Shown here one piece after another: positions 40,854-49,953 of a stretch of DNA of 64,000 bases. The notes under the pieces were generated by a model. That model saw nothing but the letters and a program-made list of their open reading frames with translations, was not told the origin of the DNA and did not search any database. Made by a program: the position numbers and the translations under genes. Every line of letters begins with the position of its first letter. Position 1 is the first letter of the stretch. The DNA is from Endozoicomonas ascidiicola (GTDB lineage: Bacteria > Pseudomonadota > Gammaproteobacteria > Pseudomonadales > Endozoicomonadaceae): assembly GCF_001646945.1 (NCBI RefSeq), contig NZ_LUTV01000004.1, forward strand, positions 447,200-511,199, in the 5' to 3' direction.

Positions 40854-41579
40854 ATGAATCAGGCTGAATACGTTCAATATTCCTGCGGCAATGACAAGGT
40901 AAAAGCCTTTATAAAAGGGGCTATCGCCATACTACCGCTTATTGTTGCCGTTATCCCCTGGGGGATTTTAACCGGTTCTTTGGCCATTGAATCAGGCCTT
41001 GATCCACTGCAAAGTCAGGGTTTTTCTGCCATCGTTTTTGCCGGTGCGGTGCAATTGGCGATCATGGGCATGATTCAAGCCGGAGCGGGGATCGCCAGTA
41101 TTCTTATTTCGGTGCTGTTTATTACTTCACGGCACTTTCTTTACTCTATGGTAATGCGAAGCCAGATCAGTTCGCTCCCCCTTCGCTGGCGACTTTCTCT
41201 GGGCTTTCTATTGACCGATGAGTTGTTTGCCATCGCCAACCCCGGACAGCATCCTAAGTTTGATCGCTGGTATGCCTTGGGAGGTGGTTTGTTTTTCTAT
41301 TTGGGCTGGAACATCGCCACTCTGGTCGGCATTATCGCCGGCGAACAGATAGACGACCTTGATAGCCTTGGGCTTGATTTCGCCATCGCCGCCACATTCA
41401 TTGCATTAGTAATACCCATGATAAAAAAGGGTTCTGTACTGCTTTGCGTGCTCACGGCCACGGTGGTATCAATTATCAGCGAATACCTTCACTTTCAACC
41501 CAGCCTTTTGATTGCAGTGCCCGTGGCCATGTTGGTTGGTTTTCTGTATGCGCGTTCTTTTGAGGGGAGTAACGAATGA
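40854..41579 (+). CDS. azlC: Branched-chain amino acid exporter, large subunit AzlC
   Basis: A 241-residue membrane protein of the AzlC/YgaZ family (VIPWGILTGSLAIESGL, SAIVFAGAVQLAIMGMI, ITSRHFLYSMVMRSQIS). With AzlD it exports branched-chain amino acids. Its stop overlaps the azlD start by four bases (ATGA). The upstream symporter ends 55 bases before, so the three may share a transcript. Confidence 0.9.
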   Translation: MNQAEYVQYSCGNDKVKAFIKGAIAILPLIVAVIPWGILTGSLAIESGLDPLQSQGFSAIVFAGAVQLAIMGMIQAGAGIASILISVLFITSRHFLYSMVMRSQISSLPLRWRLSLGFLLTDELFAIANPGQHPKFDRWYALGGGLFFYLGWNIATLVGIIAGEQIDDLDSLGLDFAIAATFIALVIPMIKKGSVLLCVLTATVVSIISEYLHFQPSLLIAVPVAMLVGFLYARSFEGSNE

Positions 41580-41884
41580 ACACATGGTCCATTCTGTTAT
41601 GCGTTGCGGTATTAGTATACGGAAGTCGGTTTCTATTGATGGAGCCATGGTTACCGCTGCGCTTATCTCAAAACGTACAACAACTCTTGACCTTTTCTGC
41701 ACCTGCCGTACTCACCGCCATTGCAACACCCATTGTCTTCTTTCCTGAAAAGCAACTGAGCATCAGTATTGATAACCATTATTTGGTAGCGAGCGTCATC
41801 GTCGTGTTGTTGGCAAAACTGACGAAAAACACACTCATTACTGTCGTACTGGGAATGCTGTGTTTTGCGTTGTTGCACCAATAG
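41576..41884 (+). CDS. azlD: Branched-chain amino acid exporter, small subunit AzlD
   Basis: A 102-residue protein with three to four helices, matching AzlD/YgaH (LVYGSRFLLMEPWLPLRLS, APAVLTAIATPIVF). It is required with AzlC for export. It overlaps azlC by four bases and is followed by a strong terminator. Confidence 0.88.
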   Translation: MNTWSILLCVAVLVYGSRFLLMEPWLPLRLSQNVQQLLTFSAPAVLTAIATPIVFFPEKQLSISIDNHYLVASVIVVLLAKLTKNTLITVVLGMLCFALLHQ

Positions 41885-41892
41885 AAAGCTGA

Positions 41893-41922
41893 CAAAAGGG
41901 GAACTAAGTTCCCCTCTTTTTA
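41893..41922. terminator. Bidirectional terminator between azlD and the 89-residue gene
   Basis: AGGGGAAC / GTTCCCCT pair around TAA, with AAAA before and CTTTTT after, so the hairpin can end transcripts from both sides; the genes on either side converge here. Confidence 0.88.
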
Positions 41923-41925
41923 TGA

Positions 41926-42195
41926 TTACTTTTTACCAGAACCAGTGATGGATCCCATCAATTTGGCAACGGATTTTTTAAAATCATCAATGGCAGATAC
42001 GCCCAGCTTTTTCACATCCATCAGATGCGGCTCTGCCTGATCGAAATACTCATCAAGATGATCGATTTCTTCATGCTGCATATCCAGACGTTCCGATTCC
42101 AGCTCCTTCTCCAGCCGTTTTAGTGTCGCCTTTACTTCTTTAATCTGAGCTTTCAACTCTTTGCGATGTGCCTTGTATTCCTTGAGTGTTGGCAT
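41926..42195 (-). CDS. Small coiled-coil protein, function unknown
   Basis: An 89-residue soluble protein. Residues 3-45 form a highly charged coiled coil (KEYKAHRKELKAQIKEVKAT, then LKRLEKELESERL); the C-terminal half has DDFKKSVAKLMGSITGSGKK, a possible amphipathic helix. No signal peptide. It follows the Na/Pi cotransporter gene by ten bases, so the two are probably co-transcribed and it may be an accessory of that transporter. No family recognised. Confidence 0.7.
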   Translation of the reverse strand: MPTLKEYKAHRKELKAQIKEVKATLKRLEKELESERLDMQHEEIDHLDEYFDQAEPHLMDVKKLGVSAIDDFKKSVAKLMGSITGSGKK

Positions 42196-42205
42196 GATTG
42201 TCTCC

Positions 42206-43354
42206 TCAAGCAGTAAACGCGATCAAAATAGCGGGCAGAATAAAGAATACGCCGATAACATAGGCCAAAACCATCCACTTATTCCGGCTGGCTTTCTGGG
42301 CAAATCGTCGTGCGATTGTCGGTGGTATTTTTCTCAGGAACGGAATACCGTAAATAAGCACGACAGCAGACACATTAAATAATAAGTGCACCAAGGCAAT
42401 CTGCAGAGCAAAGAAGCCCATTGCCCCCTGAACGGCGGTTGCGGCTAACAACGCCGTAATGGTCGTACCGATATTCGAACCCAGAGTAAATGGATAAATC
42501 TCTTTGAGTTTGAATATGCCATTACCCGCCAACGGCACAATAAGACTCGTGCAAGTAGAAGACGATTGTACGGCAATGGTCATCATCATACCGGAGAAAA
42601 TACCCGTTCCCGGACCACGGCCAATGGCTTTGTGCAAAATCTGCTTGGCTTTGCCAACCATCAAGTGCTTAAGCAACTTACCCAGAAAAATAATGGAGAT
42701 AAAGATACAAACAAGCCCGGTCAGCGCAAGACTGACGCCACCCCAGAGATCAGGCAACGACCCGAACAGACCTTTAAATAGATCAACCACTGGTGAGGTG
42801 AGTACTTTGACGAAATCCAGCCCTTTCATGCTGTAGGTGCCGCCGCCCATAAGGAGTGACGCCAGGAAATCAGACGCTTTGGCGAGAAAGCCAGTCATTA
42901 TTTCCAGTGGCAGGAAAATCATCACTGCCATTAAATTAAAAAAGTCGTGAACCGTTGCCGCTGAAAACGCACGACGGAACTCTTTTTTCTTGCCAACATG
43001 GCCCATACTCACCAGAGTATTGGTCACGGTTGTACCAATGTTTGCCCCCATAATCATGGGAATGGCCATTTCGACGGGCAAACCACCGGCCACAAGACCC
43101 ACAATAACGGACGTTACTGTACTGGATGATTGCACGACGGCAGTCGCAAGGGCACCGGTCACCAACCCCATGATTGGATTGGTCGCAAAAGCAAACAGTT
43201 GACGTGCGCCGTCTGCTCCACCAGACGCCCACTTGAATCCCGATCCGATCATACCTACCGCGGCGAGCAGCAGGTAGATCATCAAAACAACAAATAGCCA
43301 CTGGACGACATGACTTTTAGAGTCAGCCGGCATGGCTGCAGAACTGGGTTGCAT
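42206..43354 (-). CDS. Na/Pi cotransporter family protein
   Basis: A 382-residue transporter with two inverted repeats, each carrying the QSSS signature of the family: TAVVQSSSTVTSVIVG and IAVQSSSTCTSLIVP, each followed by a GANIGTT or GSNIGTT motif. It probably moves phosphate with sodium (NptA/YjbB-like); there is no PhoU-like tail. An AGGATG site precedes the ATG. It forms a short operon with the coiled-coil gene downstream. Confidence 0.9.
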   Translation of the reverse strand: MQPSSAAMPADSKSHVVQWLFVVLMIYLLLAAVGMIGSGFKWASGGADGARQLFAFATNPIMGLVTGALATAVVQSSSTVTSVIVGLVAGGLPVEMAIPMIMGANIGTTVTNTLVSMGHVGKKKEFRRAFSAATVHDFFNLMAVMIFLPLEIMTGFLAKASDFLASLLMGGGTYSMKGLDFVKVLTSPVVDLFKGLFGSLPDLWGGVSLALTGLVCIFISIIFLGKLLKHLMVGKAKQILHKAIGRGPGTGIFSGMMMTIAVQSSSTCTSLIVPLAGNGIFKLKEIYPFTLGSNIGTTITALLAATAVQGAMGFFALQIALVHLLFNVSAVVLIYGIPFLRKIPPTIARRFAQKASRNKWMVLAYVIGVFFILPAILIAFTA

Positions 43355-43485
43355 TTAAACATCCTGCGAAATGATCAATCGGACTTCCCGACAGCCATGA
43401 TCAACACTGCCGGAGAGAAGGTTGGCTGTATATCAAACAAACAGCCTTTGAAGAGCGCATAGGATAAAGAAACACGGGTTCAGTC

Positions 43486-43935
43486 TCAACCCTGCTCGAT
43501 CACTAAAAGTACCATCCCCTGACAGCCAGTCACGATCACATTGTGGCCCCGTGCAACTGATCGATCCGATTGAACCTTCCAGAACGTATCGCCGATCTGG
43601 AGTTTAGTGATACCTGCCGGAAGGTCGTGATCCAGCAAAACCGTTCTGCCAACCAGCTGCAGCGCACGGTTATTCAGTTCAGGGCTATCACTCTTATTGT
43701 TTACTTTGCGGAAAAATTTCCAATAAGCCACCGTAAAAAGCAGACTGCCAATACCAAACCACATCAGCTGAGCAGGCCAACTCACATCGGGGGAAATCCA
43801 GAGAATCAGCGCGACTAATGCCGAAGCGACAGCGCTGCCTAATAAAAAGCCACCAGCGCCCAAAGCTTCTGCTCCCAGAAAAACAAAGAACAGAATAAGC
43901 CAGTGCCAGGGTTCAAAAGACATTGCTATATCCAT
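43486..43935 (-). CDS. NfeD-family membrane protein
   Basis: A 149-residue protein: two to three helices in residues 10-72, then an OB-fold domain (about 85-148) with LVGRTVLLDHDLPAG and KLQIGDTFWKVQSD. This is the short NfeD (YbbK) type that partners with the SPFH protein encoded just upstream. The start ATG shares one base with the stop of the SPFH gene. Confidence 0.88.
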   Translation of the reverse strand: MDIAMSFEPWHWLILFFVFLGAEALGAGGFLLGSAVASALVALILWISPDVSWPAQLMWFGIGSLLFTVAYWKFFRKVNNKSDSPELNNRALQLVGRTVLLDHDLPAGITKLQIGDTFWKVQSDRSVARGHNVIVTGCQGMVLLVIEQG

Positions 43936-44855
43936 CAGCCATCCTTCCGTTGTGAAACGTCTCCAACCAGCTCCTTGATACCGGCAATAGAACCGATCAA
44001 ACTGCCGGCCTCTAAAGGCATCATGACAATTTTGCTGTTGTCTGCAGAAGCCACATCTTTAAGCGCCTCAACGTATTTCTGAGCAACAAAGTAATTAATG
44101 GCCCGGTGATCACCTTCTGCAATGGCCTTGGATACACGACTGGTGGCCACTGCTTCGGCTTCTGCCAGACGTTCCCTGGCTTCCGCTTCACGTTTGGCCG
44201 CTTCTAATGCACCTTCTGCCTTAAGAATCTGCGCCTGCTTTGCACCTTCGGCCACTTTGATGGCCGCTTCCCGTGAGCCTTCTGCTTCGAGAATCTGTGC
44301 GCGCTTTTCCCGCTCCGCCTTCATCTGGCGTCCCATGGATTCAACCAGATCGGCCGGTGGTGCGATGTCACGCAACTCTATACGCGTCACTTTCACACCC
44401 CACGGGTCAGTGGCTTCATCAACCTTGGTCAGTAGTCGCTCATTAATCCGGTCTCGGTTGGAGAGCATTTCATCCAGCTCCATAGAACCGAGTACCGCAC
44501 GAATATTAGTCATCACCAAATTCTTCATGGCGCGATCCAAATCATTGACCTCGTAAGAGGCCCTTACTGGATCCTGAACCAGATAAAAACACACGGCATC
44601 GGTAGTGACCTGGGCGTTGTCGGAACTGATCACTTCCTGGGGCGGAATATCCAGCACCTGCTCCATCATGTTTATTTTCTTACCGATAGCATCAACCACC
44701 GGCACAATGACATGCAGCCCGGGGGTAAGAGTGCGCGTATACTTTCCAAAGCGTTCGACAGTGTAATTGTATCCCTGAGATACGATTCTGACACCGGTAG
44801 TGATCAGCACGCCAATCAGTACGACGAAGACAATGGCGGTTATTTCCATACCCAT
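43935..44855 (-). CDS. qmcA: SPFH/Band-7 membrane protein (QmcA type)
   Basis: A 306-residue stomatin-like protein. An N-terminal helix ([18 protein letters not shown]) is followed by the Band-7 domain ([20 protein letters not shown]) and a long Ala/Glu-rich coiled coil (about 185-250). Such proteins form membrane microdomain cages and modulate FtsH or other proteases. The start is ATG 44855, with GGGAG eight bases upstream; an in-frame GTG 48 bases earlier would add a non-conserved stretch. It is coupled to nfeD. Confidence 0.9.
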   Translation of the reverse strand: MGMEITAIVFVVLIGVLITTGVRIVSQGYNYTVERFGKYTRTLTPGLHVIVPVVDAIGKKINMMEQVLDIPPQEVISSDNAQVTTDAVCFYLVQDPVRASYEVNDLDRAMKNLVMTNIRAVLGSMELDEMLSNRDRINERLLTKVDEATDPWGVKVTRIELRDIAPPADLVESMGRQMKAEREKRAQILEAEGSREAAIKVAEGAKQAQILKAEGALEAAKREAEARERLAEAEAVATSRVSKAIAEGDHRAINYFVAQKYVEALKDVASADNSKIVMMPLEAGSLIGSIAGIKELVGDVSQRKDG

Positions 44856-44945
44856 GATGAGAGCTCCCGCTATAGAGTGAGGCGGGAGAGTAAAACCTCC
44901 CACATTATTATTCGGTTTAAACGTTCAGTCAGTGTACGACAGCAA

Positions 44946-47084
44946 TCACTTCATACGAAAGCACTTCAGAATAAAAGCGTAATTGAACGCCTCTTCATCA
45001 ATCCACTCATAACGTTTGCTGGCGCCGGCATGACCAGCATGCATATTAATATTGAGTAGCAACAGGTTGTCGTCTGTTTTTCGATCACGAAGTCGGGCAA
45101 CCATTTTTGCGGGTTCCCAATAGGTTACCTGCTCATCAGAAATACCCGAGTTAAACAACATGGGCGGATACGCTTTTGCCTCAACATTGTCGTAAGGCGA
45201 GTACTGCATAATATAGTCAAAGTCACCGGAGTTCTCGACAGGGTTGCCCCACTCTTCCCACTCCGGTGGCGTTAATGGCAGAGAAGCATCACTGATGGTG
45301 TTAATCACATCAACAAACGGCACATCAGCAACCACAGCACCAAACAAATCTGGCCGGAGATTGGTCACAGCCCCCATCAACAAACCACCGGCACTGCCGC
45401 CATTAATGGCAACCTGCCCTTTTTGACCATAACCCTGATCAATCAAGTGTTCCGTCACATCAATAAAATCGTAAAAGGTATTCAGTTTATGTCGCATTTT
45501 TCCATCAAGGTACCAGCTATACCCTTTCTCATCTCCGCCCCGAATATGTGCAGTAGCGTAAACAAAACCACGATTCACCAGACTGAACAGTTTGGATGAG
45601 AAACCCGCCGTCATACCAAAACCATAGGAACCATAGCCGTATACCATTAACGGATTGGCACCATCGAGAGTCAGACCTTTCTGATGAATGATCGTCACAG
45701 GAACCTGCTCGCCATCTCGCGCCTTCACATATTCACGACGAACTTCATAGTTTTCCGGATCAAAATTTGGGGTTTCCCGGGTGTATAAATGCGTTGTGGA
45801 GGCCGTTGTTAAATCGAGTTCAAGCACCGTTGCCGGGCGAATAGGAGAAGAGTAATCCAGCCTGACTTTGGTGGCGTTATGATCCCAATCGCCGGAAAAA
45901 TCCAGTTCATAAGCTTCATCTGGCATGGAAACCAAGTGTTCTTTACCCGATTCCATATCCACTACGATCAGCTCATTCAACCCCCGTTCATTGTTTTTCT
46001 GTTCGATGATCAGGTAATGACTGTAAAAATGGATTTCATCAAGACTGGTGGTTTCACTCTCCTTTCGGATTAGCTGCCACGCTGTCTGACCCCACTGCTG
46101 CACACTGGTTTTGAACAGCTGAAAATTATGGGCTTCATGAAGATTCGTGAGAATATAGAAATCCCCCCGATAGTGATCAATATCAAAGACTACATCATCC
46201 TTACCATGGGCAAACAGTTGGAAATCTAACGCCTTTCGAGGAGAGACATATACGACTTGGCTGGAGCCGCTGTTCAGGTAAACCATCAGATAGTCTCGAT
46301 CTGTCGTTTCTCCCAGGGATAAAAACATACTGTCGAATTCATCGGGCTTTGAGTAAACCAACTCTTTCGCGTCTGGTCCTTTATGAATATTGACCCGATA
46401 GATATCGCGTCCTCTGGCCTGTTCATCGCGCTCAACAATTAATAGGTGTTCATCGTCTGCCCAGAGAATAGAACCGGTGCTGTTTGGGAAGAACCAGTTC
46501 AGATCTTCGCCGGTTTCAAGGTTGCGCACTTTAATCGTGCGATCCATAGAGCCCGTCAAGTTAAAGCCATAAGCCAGAAAGCTATTAATCCGATTAGTGA
46601 CCGACGGACCAAACATAAATAGCTCTTTGCCTTCGGCTTCCTGGTTAACGTCCATATACACCGTTTCGGGAGCTTCCATGGATGTGTGCCGACGGCAGAG
46701 AATAGGATAGTTCTTACCTTTTTCTTCACGATAGTAGTAAAAATAATCACCTTTCTTCACTGGCCAGGATTGGTAGTCTTCTTTAATTCGGGAAAGAATT
46801 TCATCGTACAGTGACTCACGGACCGGCTGGTAATCTGCCATCTGCTCATCTTTATAGGTGGCTTCTGCTTCAAGATATTTCAGAATATCCGTATTTTTAA
46901 AATCCAGATCCCCTGCCACGATTTTTTGCCAGTTTTCATCACGGAGCCATTGGTATTCATCGATACGTGTCTGTCCGTGTTGTTCGATGGTGACCGGTAT
47001 TTTTGCAGCAACAGGGGCGTTCAAAGGCGATTCCTCAACACTGATTAACTTTGCAGGTGGTTGTTGCAGAATAAAAACAACCAC
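44946..47084 (-). CDS. ptrB: Oligopeptidase B (protease II), S9 family
   Basis: About 712 residues. A seven-bladed propeller (about 80-420) precedes the alpha/beta-hydrolase domain with the nucleophile in NGGSAGGLLMGA, the acid in GISDEQVTYWEP and the histidine in NMHAGHAGASKR. It cleaves short peptides after Arg and Lys. The N-terminus is odd: no ATG exists before the conserved PVTIEQHGQTRIDEYQWLR; only GTG (47084) and TTG (47087) are available, without a ribosome site, and the reading frame upstream is hydrophobic (VVVFILQQ). It follows tusB by about 20 bases. Confidence 0.9.
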   Translation of the reverse strand: MVVFILQQPPAKLISVEESPLNAPVAAKIPVTIEQHGQTRIDEYQWLRDENWQKIVAGDLDFKNTDILKYLEAEATYKDEQMADYQPVRESLYDEILSRIKEDYQSWPVKKGDYFYYYREEKGKNYPILCRRHTSMEAPETVYMDVNQEAEGKELFMFGPSVTNRINSFLAYGFNLTGSMDRTIKVRNLETGEDLNWFFPNSTGSILWADDEHLLIVERDEQARGRDIYRVNIHKGPDAKELVYSKPDEFDSMFLSLGETTDRDYLMVYLNSGSSQVVYVSPRKALDFQLFAHGKDDVVFDIDHYRGDFYILTNLHEAHNFQLFKTSVQQWGQTAWQLIRKESETTSLDEIHFYSHYLIIEQKNNERGLNELIVVDMESGKEHLVSMPDEAYELDFSGDWDHNATKVRLDYSSPIRPATVLELDLTTASTTHLYTRETPNFDPENYEVRREYVKARDGEQVPVTIIHQKGLTLDGANPLMVYGYGSYGFGMTAGFSSKLFSLVNRGFVYATAHIRGGDEKGYSWYLDGKMRHKLNTFYDFIDVTEHLIDQGYGQKGQVAINGGSAGGLLMGAVTNLRPDLFGAVVADVPFVDVINTISDASLPLTPPEWEEWGNPVENSGDFDYIMQYSPYDNVEAKAYPPMLFNSGISDEQVTYWEPAKMVARLRDRKTDDNLLLLNINMHAGHAGASKRYEWIDEEAFNYAFILKCFRMK

Positions 47085-47106
47085 CAATATGATTGGATAA
47101 TATAAA

Positions 47107-47388
47107 CTAAAACCAAGAAATTACTTTATCATGCTCCAAGCTTTGCTCCACAAACTGCTCATAGTTTATGGCGAGACAATCGTCAGGGGCATGAATACCT
47201 CGGGCTTTAAGATCCTGATTCATGGCTATTAGCTTGCAGGTGGAACGTATAGTTTCTAATTGTCGTTTGCCAACCAGCAGCCCATATACTCCGTCTTCAA
47301 TCAGTAAGATGGTATCGCCCTCAGCGACACTTCGCAGGCAGTTCTCAAAAGGCTGGCCCGTTTTATTGATGGTGTGCAGTGTTTTCAT
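47107..47388 (-). CDS. tusB: Sulfur relay protein TusB
   Basis: A 93-residue DsrH-family protein; with TusC and TusD it passes sulfur from TusA to TusE for 2-thiouridine at U34 of tRNA. Seen: TLHTINKTGQPFENCLRSV, GDTILLIEDGVYGL and a C-terminal VISWF. The start MKTLHT overlaps the tusC stop by one base (TGATG). Confidence 0.88.
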   Translation of the reverse strand: MKTLHTINKTGQPFENCLRSVAEGDTILLIEDGVYGLLVGKRQLETIRSTCKLIAMNQDLKARGIHAPDDCLAINYEQFVEQSLEHDKVISWF

Positions 47389-47747
47389 CAGAAATTCACA
47401 ACCCTGCAATGCTGCTGAATAAATAGTGGCAATTCATCGGCAGAAAGTACCGTAACGCTTTCTTGAAGATCATCAAGGCTCAGGCCACGTTCATCCAACG
47501 ACGTTTGATCAACATGGATTTCATCAACACCGTAAAGTGGTAATGCCTGCAACATGGAAGACAGGTTTTTACGGTCAATGCTGTTGCTATCCTGCCCTTT
47601 GACTAACTGATAAACACCGTCGCCCATCATCAGCAAATGGGTTTCCAGATCATAAGAGGCTGAAACCAGCGCAACATCCAGAGCTTCACGGGCAAACTGA
47701 CCGTGATAGGGAGCGCGGGTTGAGATCACACAGATGGAATGACTCAT
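47388..47747 (-). CDS. tusC: Sulfur relay protein TusC
   Basis: A 119-residue DsrF-family protein (ICVISTRAPYHGQFAREALD, LMMGDGVYQL) of the TusBCD complex. The start MSHSICV is chosen over an ATG 12 bases upstream because of family alignment. It is coupled to tusB by a one-base overlap, and the tusD stop lies just before its start. Confidence 0.88.
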   Translation of the reverse strand: MSHSICVISTRAPYHGQFAREALDVALVSASYDLETHLLMMGDGVYQLVKGQDSNSIDRKNLSSMLQALPLYGVDEIHVDQTSLDERGLSLDDLQESVTVLSADELPLFIQQHCRVVNF

Positions 47748-47748
47748 A

Positions 47749-48141
47749 TCAGCCTCCAAAGGTCACAAAACGATCGGAAGAAACAACACCATCCAAGAGT
47801 TGCCCAAGACCCGATAACTCATAACCTTCACGCAGATTATGAGCCGGCAGGCTGTATCGCTCAGCCTCACGACCATCAATCACTCCTCTTCTCAGAGCGG
47901 CTGCAATGCAGACTACAGCATCCAGTTTGTTTTTTTGCACAAACGTTTGCCACTCATCAGGAAGATTCATTTCATCCTGAGGCGGCTGAGCCAAACCAGT
48001 GGCCACATTCACACCATCTTGATAGAAAAACAGCCGAACAATCTCATGCCCCTGAGACACCACTGCCCGGGCAAATTGCAACGCACTGTAGGGTGCCTGA
48101 CTGTTGGCCGGAGCTCCGTAGATGGCCAGTGCAAACTTCAT
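47749..48141 (-). CDS. tusD: Sulfur relay protein TusD
   Basis: A 130-residue DsrE-family protein carrying the sulfur-accepting cysteine of the complex (in DAVVCIAAALRRG, about residue 78). N-terminus MKFALAIYGAPANSQAPYSA. It is first gene of tusDCB. TusE and TusA are not in this window. Confidence 0.9.
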   Translation of the reverse strand: MKFALAIYGAPANSQAPYSALQFARAVVSQGHEIVRLFFYQDGVNVATGLAQPPQDEMNLPDEWQTFVQKNKLDAVVCIAAALRRGVIDGREAERYSLPAHNLREGYELSGLGQLLDGVVSSDRFVTFGG

Positions 48142-48186
48142 GGAATGAACCTTTATAATGACTATCGAATGATCTTAACAGAAAAC

Positions 48187-48218
48187 AAAAAAGCCCCACC
48201 AAACGGTGAGGCTTTTTC
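48187..48218 (-). terminator. Intrinsic terminator after yccA
   Basis: On the minus strand AAAAAGCCTCACC / GGTGGGGCTTTTT (one mismatch-type pair) with a four-base loop and flanking T-run, 17 bases past the yccA stop. It separates yccA from tusDCB. Confidence 0.85.
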
Positions 48219-48234
48219 TTTAAACAGATAGCAA

Positions 48235-48900
48235 TCAGTCGTCACTGGCACCCAGCAAGTGAAGCAGTGCAGTAAACAGATTGTAGATATCCAGATACAG
48301 AGAAACGGTAGCGCGGATGTAGTTGGTCTCACCACCGTGAATGATACGGCTGGTATCAAACAGGATAAAGCCGGACATCAGCAGCACAATCAGTGCAGAC
48401 AGTGCCATGCTGGCAGCGGGCACATTGAAGAACATCAAAGCGATACTGGCAACCACGGCAACAATCAGACCCACCATCAGGAAGCCACCCATGAAAGAGA
48501 AATCTTTACGGGTAGTCAGCACATAAGCAGACAGAGAGAAAAACACAATAGCGGTTCCGCCCAGAGCCTGCATGATTAGAGATGGGCCGTTAGCCATTCC
48601 CAGATAGTGGTTCAGCATTGGTCCGAGGGCAGCACCCAGAACACCGGTAAAGGCAAATACAGCGACGATGCCTTTGGCAGAATCCGCCGTTTTGTTCACG
48701 ACAAACAGCAGACCAAAGCCTACCAGAGAAAGAACCAGAGCCGTCATCTGGCTGATTTGCAGAGCCATGGCAACGCCAGCAGTGAAAGCACTGAACAGCA
48801 GAGTCATGCCCAGCAGCATATAGGTGTTGCGGAGAACTTTGTTGATCTCGATACCAGCACCGATGCTGGCCGAAGCTGTCATTGCAGGTTTGCGATCCAT
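48235..48900 (-). CDS. yccA: Bax-inhibitor-1 / YccA family membrane protein
   Basis: A 221-residue, seven-helix protein (VLRNTYMLLGMTLLFSAFTA, LMSGFILFDTSRIIHGGETN, AALHLLGASDD-like C-terminus). E. coli YccA is an FtsH substrate and modulator of its activity on SecY. It is adjacent to tus genes, as in E. coli where yccA neighbours tusE. It ends with its own terminator. Confidence 0.92.
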   Translation of the reverse strand: MDRKPAMTASASIGAGIEINKVLRNTYMLLGMTLLFSAFTAGVAMALQISQMTALVLSLVGFGLLFVVNKTADSAKGIVAVFAFTGVLGAALGPMLNHYLGMANGPSLIMQALGGTAIVFFSLSAYVLTTRKDFSFMGGFLMVGLIVAVVASIALMFFNVPAASMALSALIVLLMSGFILFDTSRIIHGGETNYIRATVSLYLDIYNLFTALLHLLGASDD

Positions 48901-49025
48901 CTTGGTTATTCCTCTATCTGGATGTCTATTTTGATTATATCAGACCGTTCTGCTAGGGCTATAGTTTTAACAATTCCTGACAAACCATTACCTTAGCGTG
49001 ATCCTACGTGGCACACAGCGTAACA

Positions 49026-49928
49026 TCAATTCCATAAAATGCCTTCCAGAACCAAGTCCTGATTATTACCCTTTATCGACGCCCCACCACAACCTTTGCA
49101 GAGTGAAGTGTGAATTCTGTACCGTTCTTTCGATAAATCCTGTTGATTAAGGGTGTTTTCCAGCTCTGCAGCCCACTCGTTCATTCCGCTGATTCTTTGA
49201 TCATACTTGGAGATTCCGTCGGGCAGCTCCCCACGAATGATAAAGAGCGCCTGAGAACCTTCATCGTTTTTCAATTGGCTGGTGAATTGGCTGAGCCGCT
49301 TTTCCAACGCCACCTTATTAGAAAGAATCATTGCAAAGCCAGAATCAGAACTGGCCTGAATACCACCTTCCGGCTCAAAAATATCTACCAGTGTGTAAAC
49401 TCGGCCATTACCCCGTTTGACGGAATACACAAAATAGACAGCGCCAGCCTGTTCACCAACAAAGTAAGACTGGGCTTTGTCCTGACCGTACAATCTGGGA
49501 ATTTTAAAGATGTCGTTGGCCCAAAAGTTACTGGCACCACAGGAAAAGCTCTGACATTCAAAAAGCGGCTTCACGCCCAGCTCTTTCAATCTGGTAACAA
49601 AGAAGTCATAACCCTGCTCACTGCCATGCCCTGATGGCAGCTGATACAACGTTCGATGCAGCATGCCACTTTGCCAGCGGGCATTGTCTGAAGTAACCAC
49701 GCCATTGACCCGTTTCATCCGGCTGGTGATCACCGGATGATTTTGTCGGGCTTCCTTGATGGATATTTCGACCTTGCCGTTAGGGTAAGAAGGCAAAGGC
49801 TCACGGGCGCTGTAACCAATAGACGGAAGTAGCCCGATAAGCAGGCAGGCAATAAAACGCCTCACCCCAAGGGAACGAAAACCTGCGCTCTGTCTAACTG
49901 GTGCTGGTTGCAAAACGATATTCACCAT
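49026..49928 (-). CDS. DUF4892 domain protein, exported
   Basis: A 300-residue protein with an N-terminal signal segment (VRRFIACLLIGLLPSIGYSA) and the DUF4892 marks FECQSFSCGASNFWANDIF and RLYGQDKAQSYFV. The C-terminal part (about 200-300) has an OmpA-like look without a clear motif, and ends with CKGCGGASIKGNNQDLVLEG. The start ATG has AGGGGA six bases upstream. It lies 25 bases after an alpha/beta hydrolase, the same pair as in Pseudomonas. Function unknown. Confidence 0.82.
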   Translation of the reverse strand: MVNIVLQPAPVRQSAGFRSLGVRRFIACLLIGLLPSIGYSAREPLPSYPNGKVEISIKEARQNHPVITSRMKRVNGVVTSDNARWQSGMLHRTLYQLPSGHGSEQGYDFFVTRLKELGVKPLFECQSFSCGASNFWANDIFKIPRLYGQDKAQSYFVGEQAGAVYFVYSVKRGNGRVYTLVDIFEPEGGIQASSDSGFAMILSNKVALEKRLSQFTSQLKNDEGSQALFIIRGELPDGISKYDQRISGMNEWAAELENTLNQQDLSKERYRIHTSLCKGCGGASIKGNNQDLVLEGILWN

Positions 49929-49953
49929 GCCATCCCCTTGGTCACTTATCACA

